Of a stretch of DNA of 64,000 nucleotides, positions 53,801-62,491 are shown piece after piece; positions within the stretch are counted from its first letter, which is position 1, and each line of letters starts with the position of its first letter. The notes beneath the pieces were generated by a model. It worked only from the letters and a program-made list of their open reading frames with translations, was not told the origin of the DNA and ran no database searches. The translations under genes and the position numbers were made by a program. The DNA is from Owenia fusiformis. Lineage: Eukaryota; Annelida; Polychaeta; Sabellida; Oweniidae. The stretch covers positions 9,226,989-9,290,988 of the forward strand of contig CAIIXF020000006.1 of assembly GCA_903813345.2 (NCBI GenBank), written 5' to 3'.

Positions 53801-56800
53801 AGAAAAACCTGAAGGCACAGAGGAATGGGGGGCAATCGTTCACCGCTATAAAGGTCTCTTCAACAGTCAAACCATGAGTGATATTCAGTAAGTTAGCACA
53901 TACCTACTTCCTACAAATGTCCTACATACCTACCTAATACTTGTATAAATATAATGTATAATCAAAATCAATCACTTAATTTATGTGGATTAATGTGAAT
54001 ATATTTTTGCATTCAGCACCAGTTCTTTAAATGGTCCTTTTTCCATATAGCATTGAAATCTTGTTAAAGTCTTATTTTTAATGAGATTTAGGAGATTTGC
54101 ATTTTTTATCATTAAAGACTAACATTTTCTCCTATTTGTTGGCATATTTGAGTTCTGTAGTGTGTGTAATTTTATCAAAACAACTTTGATTTGCACTGTT
54201 ATTTACCTTAATTCAAATTCTAAAGATTTTCTAGTTGTCTAAGAAAGGTCGGGCTAAATCCCCATTGACACAATGCTGAAGAACCTTTAAAAGTCCATTA
54301 ACTCCTACAAGGATCACAATTTTAATATGAAATCACAATCCACATGTCAATAAGATCACAAAGTTACATTCCAATGGGGTTTTAAGTTGATCCAAATTGA
54401 ATTATTTCTTAAATCAAGAAATTAAGTGACTCTGGCAATACATTTACATGTATTCTAGCCCTACCCTATTCCGACCAATACCCATGATGCCATCTATTTT
54501 TCATTTATATGGAAAAAGGTCAATTGCATCAAAGCTCAACCAAATATACATGCCATCTGAATAAACTTTGATACAAACCTTTTTCAGTAAATACTTCAGC
54601 TTGAATAAATACCTGCTCTGCATGACAATCATTATTTGCATTTGATGATTTCTTAAATGTGACCATGCAGGGCAATTTCACTCATGACCATGCAGGGCAA
54701 TTTCACTCATGACCATGCAGGTCAAACTGTGTTCAATTTCCAGAATATATGTATGTAAAATGATGGCTATGGTAAAAATATTTTATTTTTCCTTTAGGTT
54801 CAGTTTTGGTGCCTCTCGAGAGTCTACAGTGTATGCTCATAAGGTGATAATAGGGGCAGCCAGTGATGTGTTCAAGAGTATGTTATATGGGGACCTTAAG
54901 GAGACAAGTGATGTCATTGATATCCCAGACATTTCAATGGAAATTTTTCTTGAAATCATGAGGTAAATGCTTTGAAATGTCATAGTGAATTGTTATGTGC
55001 ATTTGTTATGAAAATCTAATTGATGGAAAATGTATGGTTTTTCAAAAATGAAGAGATTCAATCTCAATTTAGGGAGAACAGATATATATTATGAGGTTAT
55101 ATAATGGTTCATTCTGTATATCGTGTTTATACTCGAGTGAGTATATAATATATTCACAAGTGAGCGTAGCGAACGAGTGAATATATTATATTCTCACGAG
55201 AGTATAAAATGCACGATATACAGAATGAACCATAATATAATCTTATTATGCCACTCTAAGTTCAATTACAGTTGATTCAAACACAATCAACAATTATAAA
55301 ACCATAAAAATATCCCATAGCCAACTCGGTAATGCCGATGTTGATCTCGATCCATTTATGACGTCACTTGATTCTAACAAATCATGTGGGAACCATTTAT
55401 GACGTCACTTGGAAATCATGTGTAACAAAACATACACTTCGTTCTTCGGTCAATATTCATTAGTTCCCAAAATGCACTTCTACAGTGGTATACGCTGGAT
55501 TGTATACGGAGGAGTTGTATACGATGACGATATACCACTCTCCACTGTATATCGTTGTTATAGACCCATGTTATACAACTGTAATCGGACTTAGAGTGGT
55601 ATAAATAGCATATATATGATTTTTGAATTTTTGGGTCATGATATACATGTACATTTTTATACAATACTTTGTATTCTTCATTACAAATTTCTAAGTGATA
55701 ATTTCCTCCATTTTTAGATTCATTTACTATGGGGAAGTTATCCTAACACCAGAAAATGTCCTGGAAATTGTCTATGCTACCAAGAAGTACCTAGTTCCAG
55801 GCTTGGGTGAAAAATGCAGAAAATTCCTTGATGAAAGCATAGACCCAGATAATGTTTGCACTATCTTGGATGCATCCTTGAAGTTTGATGAGGAACCCCT
55901 GAAGAAGAAATGCCATGAAATTATAGCAACCAATACAGCAGATGTTTTCGCATCAGATGCATTTTTGAATTGTTCAAATGAACTGCTTGGACTAATTTTA
56001 GATCAAGATGAGTTAAACATAGAGTCAGAAGTAGAAAAATGGGCAAAGGAAGCATGTAAGAAGCAAGATCTTCCTGTCACTGGTGCCAACATGAGGGAAA
56101 TGATTGGTGATTTTATGTACAAGCTACACCTACTTGAACTTACACCTGATGAGCTTGGGAAGCACATTTCTCCAACAGATATACTTAAACTTCAAGAAAT
56201 CAAAGATATATTGGAATGTATCACGATCGGGAAACCATGTGCAAATCCAAAGTTAAACACAAAACCAAGGGAAAAATTCAATGAAAAAGAATGTAAGCGC
56301 TTCACTTCTCGTCATGCTACTAAATATTGGAATTGCCCTGGAAATTCATGTGATGCACTAAAATTCACAGCAGATAAAACAATTACATTGGCTGGACTGG
56401 GAGTCTTTGTTCCCTATGAAGCCACAACTTATAACTTTACAGCTTCAGTCCAGGTACTTGACAAAACAAACAAAGTCTTATATGATGTCAAGCATGAATT
56501 CACACAAAATGATGTCAAAAAGGGAGATTTAGTAAAGAAGATTGTTTTTGATAAGAAAATTGAAGTAAATTCTAAGGATGAATATTCCATAAAGACATGG
56601 CTAAAGGGGCCAAAAACATACAGAAGTAATGACATGTATACTCCAGTTACAGTTGACAATGTTACATTCACATATTTAAATCACCCAGATTCAGTCAATG
56701 GTACAAAAGCTAAATCTGGGCAACTTCCCTGTCTTTATTTTAAGCGTTTAGGTTAGGTATATAAAAGACACTGATACATATCCATATAATAACTATGTTA

Positions 56801-59800
56801 AAGGAACACTACATTTATATATCACTAATAAACTAGATGCAGCAGGCCCATAGCCAGCCAAAAGGGGGTGCACTTTTAAAAAGAATTTCAAGGGGGTCCA
56901 CTTTGACAAATTTGGCCGAAAATCACATGAAAAATGCATAGAATGGTGAAAACTGCATGATTTCGAAAGCATATTTAGCCAGGGGGGTTTGCCTGATAGA
57001 TTGAAATTGATTGATCCCAATATAGGGCAATATTCCGAAAATTATGTAATATGTTATCATTACTTTAAGTGATTCAAGTGATCGATGTAAAGGACCAGAT
57101 TGAGTATGGCAAGTGATTTTGGACAGTCATATCTTTTACCACGAGTACTTCAATTACCACTAATACGGTAAATGAATCACTCAGTAAAATGCCTGTGTGA
57201 TGCTTTTTGAAGTGACCTTTGGAATGAAAGGACACATCCACATTGAACTTACCCTTTGATTCAATCGTTCCACATCTTTCTCAGCAAGATCAAGTTTCCC
57301 TACGAGATCAACCTCTCGTTGCTTTGAAGTTGAAATATCACGTTTAAGCGCAAACTTTTCCTCTTGCATTGTGGCCTGTGTGACTTGAGCCTGGATAAGA
57401 CGGTCTGCTAGTGTCTGGTTCTCCTGAAAAATATTTATTAGATCAATAACTCATTTCGTTATTTGGTGATGTTATATACAAGCTTTGAAATTAAGTTTTG
57501 ACTTCACCTCAGTTATATAAAGCATAAGTGATTAACGATAATATTTGTAATTTTAGTGAATTACACCATTTTAAGAACCCTTAATGAATTCAAAAAGAAG
57601 TTCAGGTATCCCATCATACAGTATGACTTTTTATACGGATGATGTTTGCTGGAATTTTGATACAGAATAAAGTCCATGTGTGTCAAACCAATGGCTATTT
57701 ACTTTCACTTTTTTAAATATCATATTGGGTCTTAATGCTAAGACAAGGATGTATGTAGCTCTAAACTAACCCTTTCTAGGTTGTCAATCCTCTGTTTGAG
57801 AAGCTTGTTTTCAGTTCTTAGTCTCTAAAATATAAAATTCAAACATTAGTAAAATTAGCTGAGTGATTCTAGGATCAAAATATATAAAATTTTGAATTTT
57901 TAGACTTATTTGGCGCATTCTGGGTGATTCAGGGATAAAAATATTTGATTTATTTCAATTTACGCTTTGGTCTTAAACTTAACCTTAAACAGCCCAATAT
58001 AAAAAGCATGGTGACTTGTAGTTTGCACAATCAATAGACTATTATAATGCCACATGCTTTCTTTTCTTAAATATCAAAGCCTGAAAAACTGCTCACATAG
58101 TTAACAGCATGATACGTTCCAAACTCTATGTGGTTGACATACGCATCATAAAATTTTCAATTTGCAATTAATTCACAAACTTGATGAGCAATTTCTTTCA
58201 AACTGTTATGTTTTCAGAGAATTTTGAGAAAGGTATATCTGTACTCGTATATCAATGTCTAAAGATGTTGCATGTGTATTATTGTATTAACTATAAACAT
58301 AGATGCCAAAAGTTTTTTCTAATATGTCCTATAGCAAAGCTTTTTTAACATCTAATAAGCCCTTTAATATAAAGCCCTTTTTATTATATTCAGCTGCATT
58401 ATACAAGAATTCAAGCAAATAAAGTCAAGTGCTCCTACTTTTCTCGTGAAATATTTCTTTATTAGTTTATTTTACTCACGAGCCCCCTTACCCCCTTTCG
58501 AACCCAAAAGTGCATTAAGTAATTTTCTTGCTCGCATGCTAATCCTACTTTCCTCCATCTTAAAGATTACACATTTCTTCATTTTTTCTCACTCTTCATT
58601 TTCCCATTTTCTGCAACTTACCCGTAGTTCAACCTGTTCTTCTTGCTCTTTGCTCTTGACACTGCTGTATTCTTTCTCAAGCCTGGAATACAAAAACAGA
58701 AGAATATCTGAGTCAAAGTTTTCCAACCTGTCATGAGCTCAAACTTATGAGATCTTGTTTGGATAGAGGTCTCCCATATTTTACACTAATATTCAATGGA
58801 ATGGAAGAGCTAGAGGTGTGAATGGAAGAAGCACTCAGTATTCAATGGGGGTGGGATAGCTACATCACTGGAAAGGGAGGTACTCGTGTGAAGGGAAGAA
58901 GTACTCAGTACTCAATGGGGGTGGGATAGCTACATCACTGGAAAGGGAGGTGCTCGTGTGAAGGGAAGAAGTACTCAGTACTCTATGGGGGTGGGATAGC
59001 TACATCACTGGAAAGGGAGGTGCTCGTGTGAAGGGAAGAAGTACTCAGTACTCAATGGGGGTGGGATAGCTACATCACTGGAAAGGGAGGTGCTCGTGTG
59101 AAGGGAAGAAGTACTCAGTACTCAATGGGGGTGGGATAGCTACATCACTGGAAAGGGAGGTGCTCGTGTGAAGGGAAGAAGTACTCAGTACTCTATGGGG
59201 GTGGGATAGCTACATCACTGGAAAGGGAGGTGCTCGTGTGAAGGGAAGAAGTACTCAGTACTCAATGGGGGTGGGATAGCTACATCACTGGAAAGGGAGG
59301 TGCTCGTGTGAAGGGAAGAAGTACTCAGTACTCAATGGGGGTGGGATAGCTACATCACTGGAAAGGGAGGTGCTCGTGTGAAGGGAAGAAGTACTCAGTA
59401 CTCAATGGGGGTGGGATAGCTACATCACTGGAAAGGGAGGTGCTCGTGTGAAGGGAAGAAGTACTCAGTACTCTATGGGGGTGGGATAGCTACATCACTG
59501 GAAAGGGAGGTGCTCGTGTGAAGGGAAGAAGTACTCAGTACTCAATGGGGGTGGGATAGCTACATCACTGGAAAGGGAGGTGCTCGTGTGAAGGGAAGAA
59601 GTACTCAGTACTCTATGGGGGTGGGATAGCTACATCACTGGAAAGGGAAGTATTGGAGTTGTTCTATGGAGACAATATAGATACATGAACTTAATAATGG
59701 GTATGGGAGGAAAGCTACTCAATGGGATAAATAGACACTTAATATGTTGGGGAAAGATACTCAATGAGATAGAATGCTCAAATTGAAGGGTACATCAGTA

Positions 59801-62453
59801 ATGAGGCAAGTAAGAAATCTAGAACATAATCTAATCTTCAAATGTGAAAATAAAAATTAGCGAGTAATGATGATTTATATATAGTATTTGTAAATGACAG
59901 TTCATATAACATTTTGTAATAATTAATTAATATAAATAGGTGTTAGTTATGTCACTGTACATATGGGATCAATTTGAGATGTGAAAATGCCCAAAGGCAA
60001 TAAATTTGTATATATACATGTAGTTTATATATAGCAAACTTGACAACTTGTTTTACAAGTGCCTTTCCCATATCCATGCTGTGTGCATTCAACTCTGATA
60101 TATAACATATAAAAGTTTACATCAATCATTTAATTATCAAATAATATATGGTAATTGTTGTTTTTGGCAAATGTTAACTATTAACATAGATGCCAAAAGT
60201 TTTTTCTAATATGTCCTATAGCAAAGCTTTTTAACATCTAATAAGCCCTTTAAAGTAACACGTTAAAATGTGAGGGTTGCTTTTTATATGAATAAAATTA
60301 AGAAGAAATGCGAGAGAAGGTTAACTGCGATGAATGAATATGAATAAGTTTATATTGAAATATAGTAAACCTTTTTCTATATACAGGGTGTCCCGAAAGT
60401 ATGGGGGCCCCCCTAGGCAGACATATACCAATATCTCCATAGTATGTGTCATATATCATTTTAAAGCTCATCCAAAGTTACATTGATTTGCCAAGTATCA
60501 TGGTTCAATTCATAAACCGAAAAAAGTTACAGGCATTTCAAAATTTAGTGTTTGGCCAAAATTAAAGTCAGTTTTACACCAGAGTAATAGTTGGTGTGTC
60601 TCCCTAGGCCATGTTAAACAGCAGCAATGCTTTCCATATATAACCTTAAACATGCTTCAAATAGGGATGTGGCATTTTGTAATCCTCATAAAACCTTTTT
60701 AAGGCATTTTAGAAGAATTTCCTTGGAGTATCTACCCTCAATGTCCTCTTTTTAGAACTCAATATCCATCCTATCTTCGTTAATAGCACCCATATTTTCG
60801 GTCACATTCAGGTCAAGGCTGTTGCCAATATACTGAAATGAACTATATTTTTGACCAAACACTAAGTTTTGAAATGCCTGTAACTTTTTACCAGTTGTGA
60901 GTTGAACCATGATACTTGGCAAATCAATGTAACTTTGGATAAGCTTTAAAATGATATATGACACATACTATGGAGACATTGGTATATGTCTGCCTAGGGG
61001 GGGGCCCATACTTTCGGGACACCCTGTATGTACAGAATGTTGAGTAAAATATACAGGTGAATTGGGTTGTTATACAGCTGCTTTACATCAGCTAATCTAT
61101 ATGAATAACAAAATTAGAAGAATATTTAAAATACATGTAACATCACAAGAAAGAATCTCAAACAAAAATGTTGAAGATTGTCTATTAAATAGTACAGGTA
61201 TAATTGAATTTACCTGGTCGAAATATTAACTACCTCTCTAGACTATACTTGGGAAAATTAAGGCAACTAATAAGAGTCATGTGTGATAAGTCACATAACT
61301 CAAGAACATAAGCATATGTAATAATAATAGATTAGAAAATGAATAAACATATGAACACTTAATCAAGTTCTATAATAAGCTAAATAAACCATTTTGACTT
61401 GTGTGTGTTCAACATTTCTTAGTCTTGCATCTCAAGGCACTTTGCTACCCCCTTTACCCCCATTGAGGCACTGTATAATCCCCCTTCATCTCCTTCAATG
61501 CACTGTACTACACATCCCCCTCCCTCTCACCCTCCCTCACCCCCATCAAACCACTATTCAACCCCCTCAACCCCATCGAGGCACTGACTGTATTATCCCA
61601 CTCACTCCCAAAATAAAGTGAGAATAAGAGGACCCTGGGAATTGACGCATGACTAAACATTAATCATAGTATTAATTTTGATTTATAGATTTTTACTTCT
61701 TTTATAGTTTATAGATGATCGAAGCCAGACATTTCCCACAGGCTCTTCCCATACTGTAGTATACAGTATACAGTATATACTGTATTTATAAGAGAGGGTA
61801 TGCAGTGTTTGCCAGAGCTAGGCCTGTTTTTTAGAAAGCTGTCGGTTTTCAAGATGTTGATAAAGTAAACTTGTAAACAATTCATAGATGTCAATGAATC
61901 CCAATTTAGATGTTTTGAGAATTGACCTTAAGTTGGAGATAAACAACTAAATAAAATTGTTATGAACAGGGAGATGTGAGGGTTTATTCCAAGGAAGATA
62001 CATATATTTCCCAAGGGATAAACCTTGTATCTAAAACCAAGTCTATGATATTATAAGGTTCTCTTTCTGTTATACATTCATTGCCTGACATTTTAAAATG
62101 TGTTAGAAATACTAATGTAATTTCAGCTCAATAAAATAGAGCAGTGGGACTACGATGGAAATTTCTGAACCCCAGAAATAGCAGTAGATATGGGATATCT
62201 TAATAACTTACCCTTCAGGTGTTATCCTATAGAAATTCTTGGCTTTATTATCGACCATTTTATGGTTTACTGCCTTAGATGCTGGGGACCATTGGACCCA
62301 ATCAAGGTACTCGTTATATGACTTTGAGCGTACTTTCACTTTAACTCTACGAGGTTTATACACATTTGTACTCCCAGGGGATGTGCTCTTTTCCTCCATA
62401 ATTTTGTAAGTGTCTCCTGTTCGACGGAATGTCAATGGATCGTGATCCTCCAT
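44095..62453 (-). CDS. EVI5: EVI5-family protein, coiled-coil half; TBC-less reading from this start exon
   Basis: Coding exons in transcript order: 62453-62212, 58682-58622, 57824-57771, 57423-57253, 51952-51809, 51317-51171, 50802-50644, 50309-50163, 49385-49290, 45303-45214, 44856-44095 (2073 nt, 690 residues, every junction in phase). Residues 82-437 follow the EVI5 coiled coil in order: LEKEYSSVKSKEQEEQVEL, RLRTENKLLKQRI, ADRLIQAQVT, LQEELIASKLREAEA, IQDELMSVKLREAQAL and AEMRQRIAELEIE. EVI5 is a Rab11-linked regulator of traffic and cytokinesis with a TBC domain before this coiled coil. Here no TBC exon is visible; a full-length form would need exons beyond 64000. Tail 438-690 is Ser/Asn-rich and ends VTQV. 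Another gene lies inside the intron between 57253 and 51952. Confidence 0.85.
45045..45190. mobile_element. Short internally deleted copy of the 35540-38465 element
   Basis: In inverted orientation it keeps both tips ('aacaaggcattaacatgcaa' and 'cttctggtggtgacataat') and a 'gagactataa' segment but has lost the satellite. Confidence 0.7.
45214..45303 (-). CDS. EVI5: EVI5-like exon 10
   Basis: Acceptor TTGTAG, donor CAG|GTAAGA; 30 codons, phase 0: starts NQELVTAGQLKS and ends AGKIADLQEQ, the last coiled-coil heptads. Confidence 0.85.
45916..46954 (-). pseudogene. Mobile-element protein remnant, left palindrome copy
   Basis: Fragments in transcript order: 46954-46772 (RLDVVWNVYLQNSEKSL, TGARRMI), 46815-46441 (TRLFAFLANF, CTHEKADTRLFVHI, SGDTDVLFLAMA), 46113-45916 (GWQYDMSLL, KCGCKVKCGPRCTC). 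These motifs belong to a dispersed, unclassified protein family common in invertebrate genomes, with an ADTR/DTDV core and a C-terminal Cys-rich tail. Frameshifts separate the pieces, so it is not functional. Confidence 0.7.
47240..48600 (+). pseudogene. Mobile-element protein remnant, right palindrome copy
   Basis: The same protein on the + strand: 47250-47483 (FFKYENHEFPPSLYNHGAMR, KADLLKCQE), 47846-48000 (SEGKKDFIIR, GDTCTGEVLAMAESLGCN), 48006-48299 (FNEVTPAFLQVAQM, AARRQMFCDG) and 48385-48606 (KCGCKVKCGPRCTC). It has stops and shifts, including loss of the conserved DTDV. It covers the N-terminal part better than the left copy. Confidence 0.7.
49290..49385 (-). CDS. EVI5: EVI5-like exon 9
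   Basis: Acceptor TTTTCAG, donor GAG|GTAATT; 32 codons, phase 0. KKEEDMMSRIKDAEHS and AEMRQRIAELEIE follow the EVI5 pattern closely. Confidence 0.88.
50163..50309 (-). CDS. EVI5: EVI5-like exon 8
   Basis: Acceptor CTTTTTTTTAG, donor AAG|GTACTT; 49 codons, phase 0. Starts NHICMHQMRRMDDEK. A second in-frame AG 21 nt further in would drop seven residues (NHICMHQ). Confidence 0.82.
50644..50802 (-). CDS. EVI5: EVI5-like exon 7
   Basis: Acceptor ATTTTCAG, donor CAG|GTAGCT; 53 codons, phase 0. Contains IQDELMSVKLREAQAL and KQKVMELETQ, one of the repeated 'LREA' coiled-coil modules of EVI5. Confidence 0.88.
51171..51317 (-). CDS. EVI5: EVI5-like exon 6
   Basis: Acceptor TATTGTAG, donor AAG|GTATTG; 49 codons, phase 0. 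LQEELIASKLREAEA and KELKQRVNELDQFW match the EVI5 module with its aromatic end. Confidence 0.9.
51809..51952 (-). CDS. EVI5: EVI5-like exon 5
   Basis: Acceptor CTTTCAG, donor GAG|GTAAGC; 48 codons, phase 0. QQLQEEIKQLKLQIDNN and MRELREKIREMEE form coiled coil. Confidence 0.85.
52190..52520. mobile_element. Palindromic repeat, second copy of the 690-1040 family
   Basis: Carries 'gtgatattccatggttt', 'gtgatattcgttggtttc' and inverted forms, plus a hairpin 'gatatcttcatgagtgagcg' pairing with 'aatgagtgaagatat'. The loop motif gagcgcagcaaatgag resembles that of the hairpin at 55160. Confidence 0.65.
52521..53795. other. Intron/upstream region, no supported feature
   Basis: Includes a small 'gggggggttgagggagt' direct repeat at about 53310-53345. 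The 109-codon frame at 53279-53608 crosses it and has no recognisable domain. Any promoter of the BTB-PHR gene would lie toward 53795, but no element could be identified. Confidence 0.45.
53796..53887 (+). CDS. BTB-PHR exon 1 (start)
   Basis: ATG in 'gaaggATGgc'; encodes MAEKPEGTEEW through SQTMSDI, donor CA|GTAAGT with a codon split 2+1. Confidence 0.85.
53796..56756 (+). CDS. BTB-BACK-PHR domain protein (BTBD1/2/3/6-like), 3 exons
   Basis: Exons 53796-53887, 54798-54962 and 55718-56756 join in frame (1296 nt, 431 residues). The BTB domain (about 28-105) has MSDIQFSFG, VYAHKVIIGAASDVFKSMLY and MRFIYYGEV. BACK follows (about 115-225; PDNVCTILDASLKFDEEPL, EVEKWAKEAC). A PHR domain (about 277-431) begins CKRFTSRHATKYWNC and ends GQLPCLYFKRL. 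By family it is a Cullin-3 E3 ubiquitin-ligase substrate adaptor acting in the cytoplasm. The short N-terminus before BTB and the divergence fit a lineage-expanded paralog more than a strict BTBD1/2/3/6 ortholog. It lies antisense inside an EVI5 intron. An AATAAA is at 56827-56832. Confidence 0.9.
53888..54797. other. Intron 1 of the BTB-PHR gene
   Basis: AT-rich. It includes a direct repeat of about 25 bp ('gaccatgcagggcaatttc' plus 'actcat') copied two and a half times at 54661-54720, just upstream of exon 2. Nothing else supported. Confidence 0.6.
54798..54962 (+). CDS. BTB-PHR exon 2 (BTB core)
   Basis: Acceptor cctttag, donor ATGAG|GTAAAT; 165 nt, carries FSFGASREST through IFLEIM, the dimerising BTB core. 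Confidence 0.9.
55090..55245. mobile_element. Near-perfect palindromic element (~70-bp arms)
   Basis: 'ttatataatggttcattctg' then 'tatatcgtg' on the left pair with the inverted form ending at about 55240. The centre reads acaagtgagcgtagcgaacgagtg. Direct neighbour of the next inverted-repeat element. Confidence 0.8.
55247..55605. mobile_element. MITE with 29-bp terminal inverted repeats
   Basis: Ends TTATGCCACTCTAAGTTC then AATTACAGTTG, and inverted TTATACCACTCTAAGTCC then GATTACAGTTG (26 of 29 alike). The interior has 'atttatgacgtcactt' twice. It lies in intron 2 of the BTB-PHR gene; a TA or TTA duplication is likely. Confidence 0.75.
55718..56756 (+). CDS. BTB-PHR exon 3 (end of BTB, BACK, PHR, stop)
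   Basis: Acceptor tttttag; completes an Arg codon and reads 346 further codons (including stop) without interruption. Contains AGLGVFVPY, VNSKDEYSIKTWLKG and VDNVTFTYLN, typical PHR beta-sandwich segments. Confidence 0.92.
56827..56832 (+). promoter_or_regulatory. AATAAA polyadenylation signal of the BTB-PHR gene
   Basis: First AATAAA downstream of the stop, about 70 nt after it. Confidence 0.6.
57253..57423 (-). CDS. EVI5: EVI5-like exon 4
   Basis: Acceptor TTTTTCAG, donor AGG|GTAAGT; 57 codons, phase 0. ENQTLADRLIQAQVTQA through DVERLNQR matches the EVI5 ADRLIQ..VT segment. Confidence 0.9.
57771..57824 (-). CDS. EVI5: EVI5-like exon 3
   Basis: Acceptor TTTTAG, donor AGG|GTTAGT; 18 codons, phase 0: RLRTENKLLKQRIDNLER. 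Confidence 0.9.
57825..58621. other. EVI5 intron between exons 2 and 3
   Basis: No gene. Holds one copy (about 58294-58372) of a direct repeat found again at about 60179-60257. The + strand frame at 58446-58736 overlaps exon 2 in antisense and has no support. Confidence 0.6.
58294..58372. repeat. ~75-bp direct repeat, copy 1
   Basis: 'aacatagatgccaaaagttt' followed by 'tttctaatatgtcctatagc' and 'aacatctaataagcccttta' recurs almost unchanged at about 60183-60253. Confidence 0.85.
58622..58682 (-). CDS. EVI5: EVI5-like exon 2
   Basis: Acceptor TATTCCAG, donor CGG|GTAAGT; 61 nt. One base completes a split codon, then LEKEYSSVKSKEQEEQVELR. In EVI5 this segment directly follows the TBC domain; a standard upstream exon ending in AA would give Lys here, while the exon at 62212 gives Gly. 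Confidence 0.9.
58790..59650. repeat. Minisatellite, 70-bp unit, about 12 copies
   Basis: Units such as 'tactcaatgggggtgggatag' pieces, 'ctacatcactggaaaggga' and 'ggtgctcgtgtgaagggaag' repeat every 70 bp from about 58860 with almost no change; the first unit (58790-58850) is diverged. Two variants alternate, with 'ctcaatgggg' or 'ctctatgggg'. Confidence 0.95.
59660..60383. other. EVI5 intron, AT-rich
   Basis: Contains the second copy of the 75-bp direct repeat (60179-60257). Nothing else supported. Confidence 0.55.
60179..60257. repeat. ~75-bp direct repeat, copy 2
   Basis: See 58294-58372; differs by a T-run length change and a few end bases. Confidence 0.85.
60384..61026. mobile_element. 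Mariner-like MITE with ~190-bp TIRs
   Basis: Ends CAGGGTGTCCCGAAAGTATG inverted, with TA at 60382-60383 and 61027-61028. The arms pair through 'gtcatatatcattttaaagc' and 'aaccatgatacttggcaaat'. The 643-bp element has no transposase. Confidence 0.85.
61027..62211. other. EVI5 intron 1 (remainder), low-complexity C-rich patch
   Basis: Holds a CCCC(T/A)-rich stretch (about 61440-61620) with a repeated 'gaggcactg' and a 'atactgtagtatacagtat' small palindrome near 61750. No TBC-coding exon was found in this intron. Confidence 0.5.
62212..62453 (-). CDS. Start exon spliced to the EVI5 coiled coil
   Basis: ATG at 62453; encodes MEDHDPLTFRRTGDTYKIME and then a Lys/Arg-rich segment (KPRRVKVKVRSK) to YRITPEG, donor AAGG|GTAAGT. 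Its two overhanging bases fit the single base of exon 2 at 58682. The peptide has no family I recognise and no TBC motif. An upstream acceptor-like TTCTCTGTAG near 62491 leaves room for a 5' non-coding exon; an in-frame TGA lies just before it. Confidence 0.65.
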
Positions 62454-62491
62454 TTTATAATATATTTGGCACTGTGTATTTGCTTCTACAG

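Noticed and set aside
58790-59650. CRISPR-like array
   Set aside because: Units are contiguous 70-bp tandem repeats without unique spacers, in an intron of an animal gene.
60752-60964. 70-codon - strand frame inside the mariner-like MITE
   Set aside because: It lies mostly in the inverted arm and does not resemble a mariner transposase.
61394-61621. 75-codon Pro/Leu/His-rich frame
   Set aside because: Translation of a C-rich low-complexity patch.
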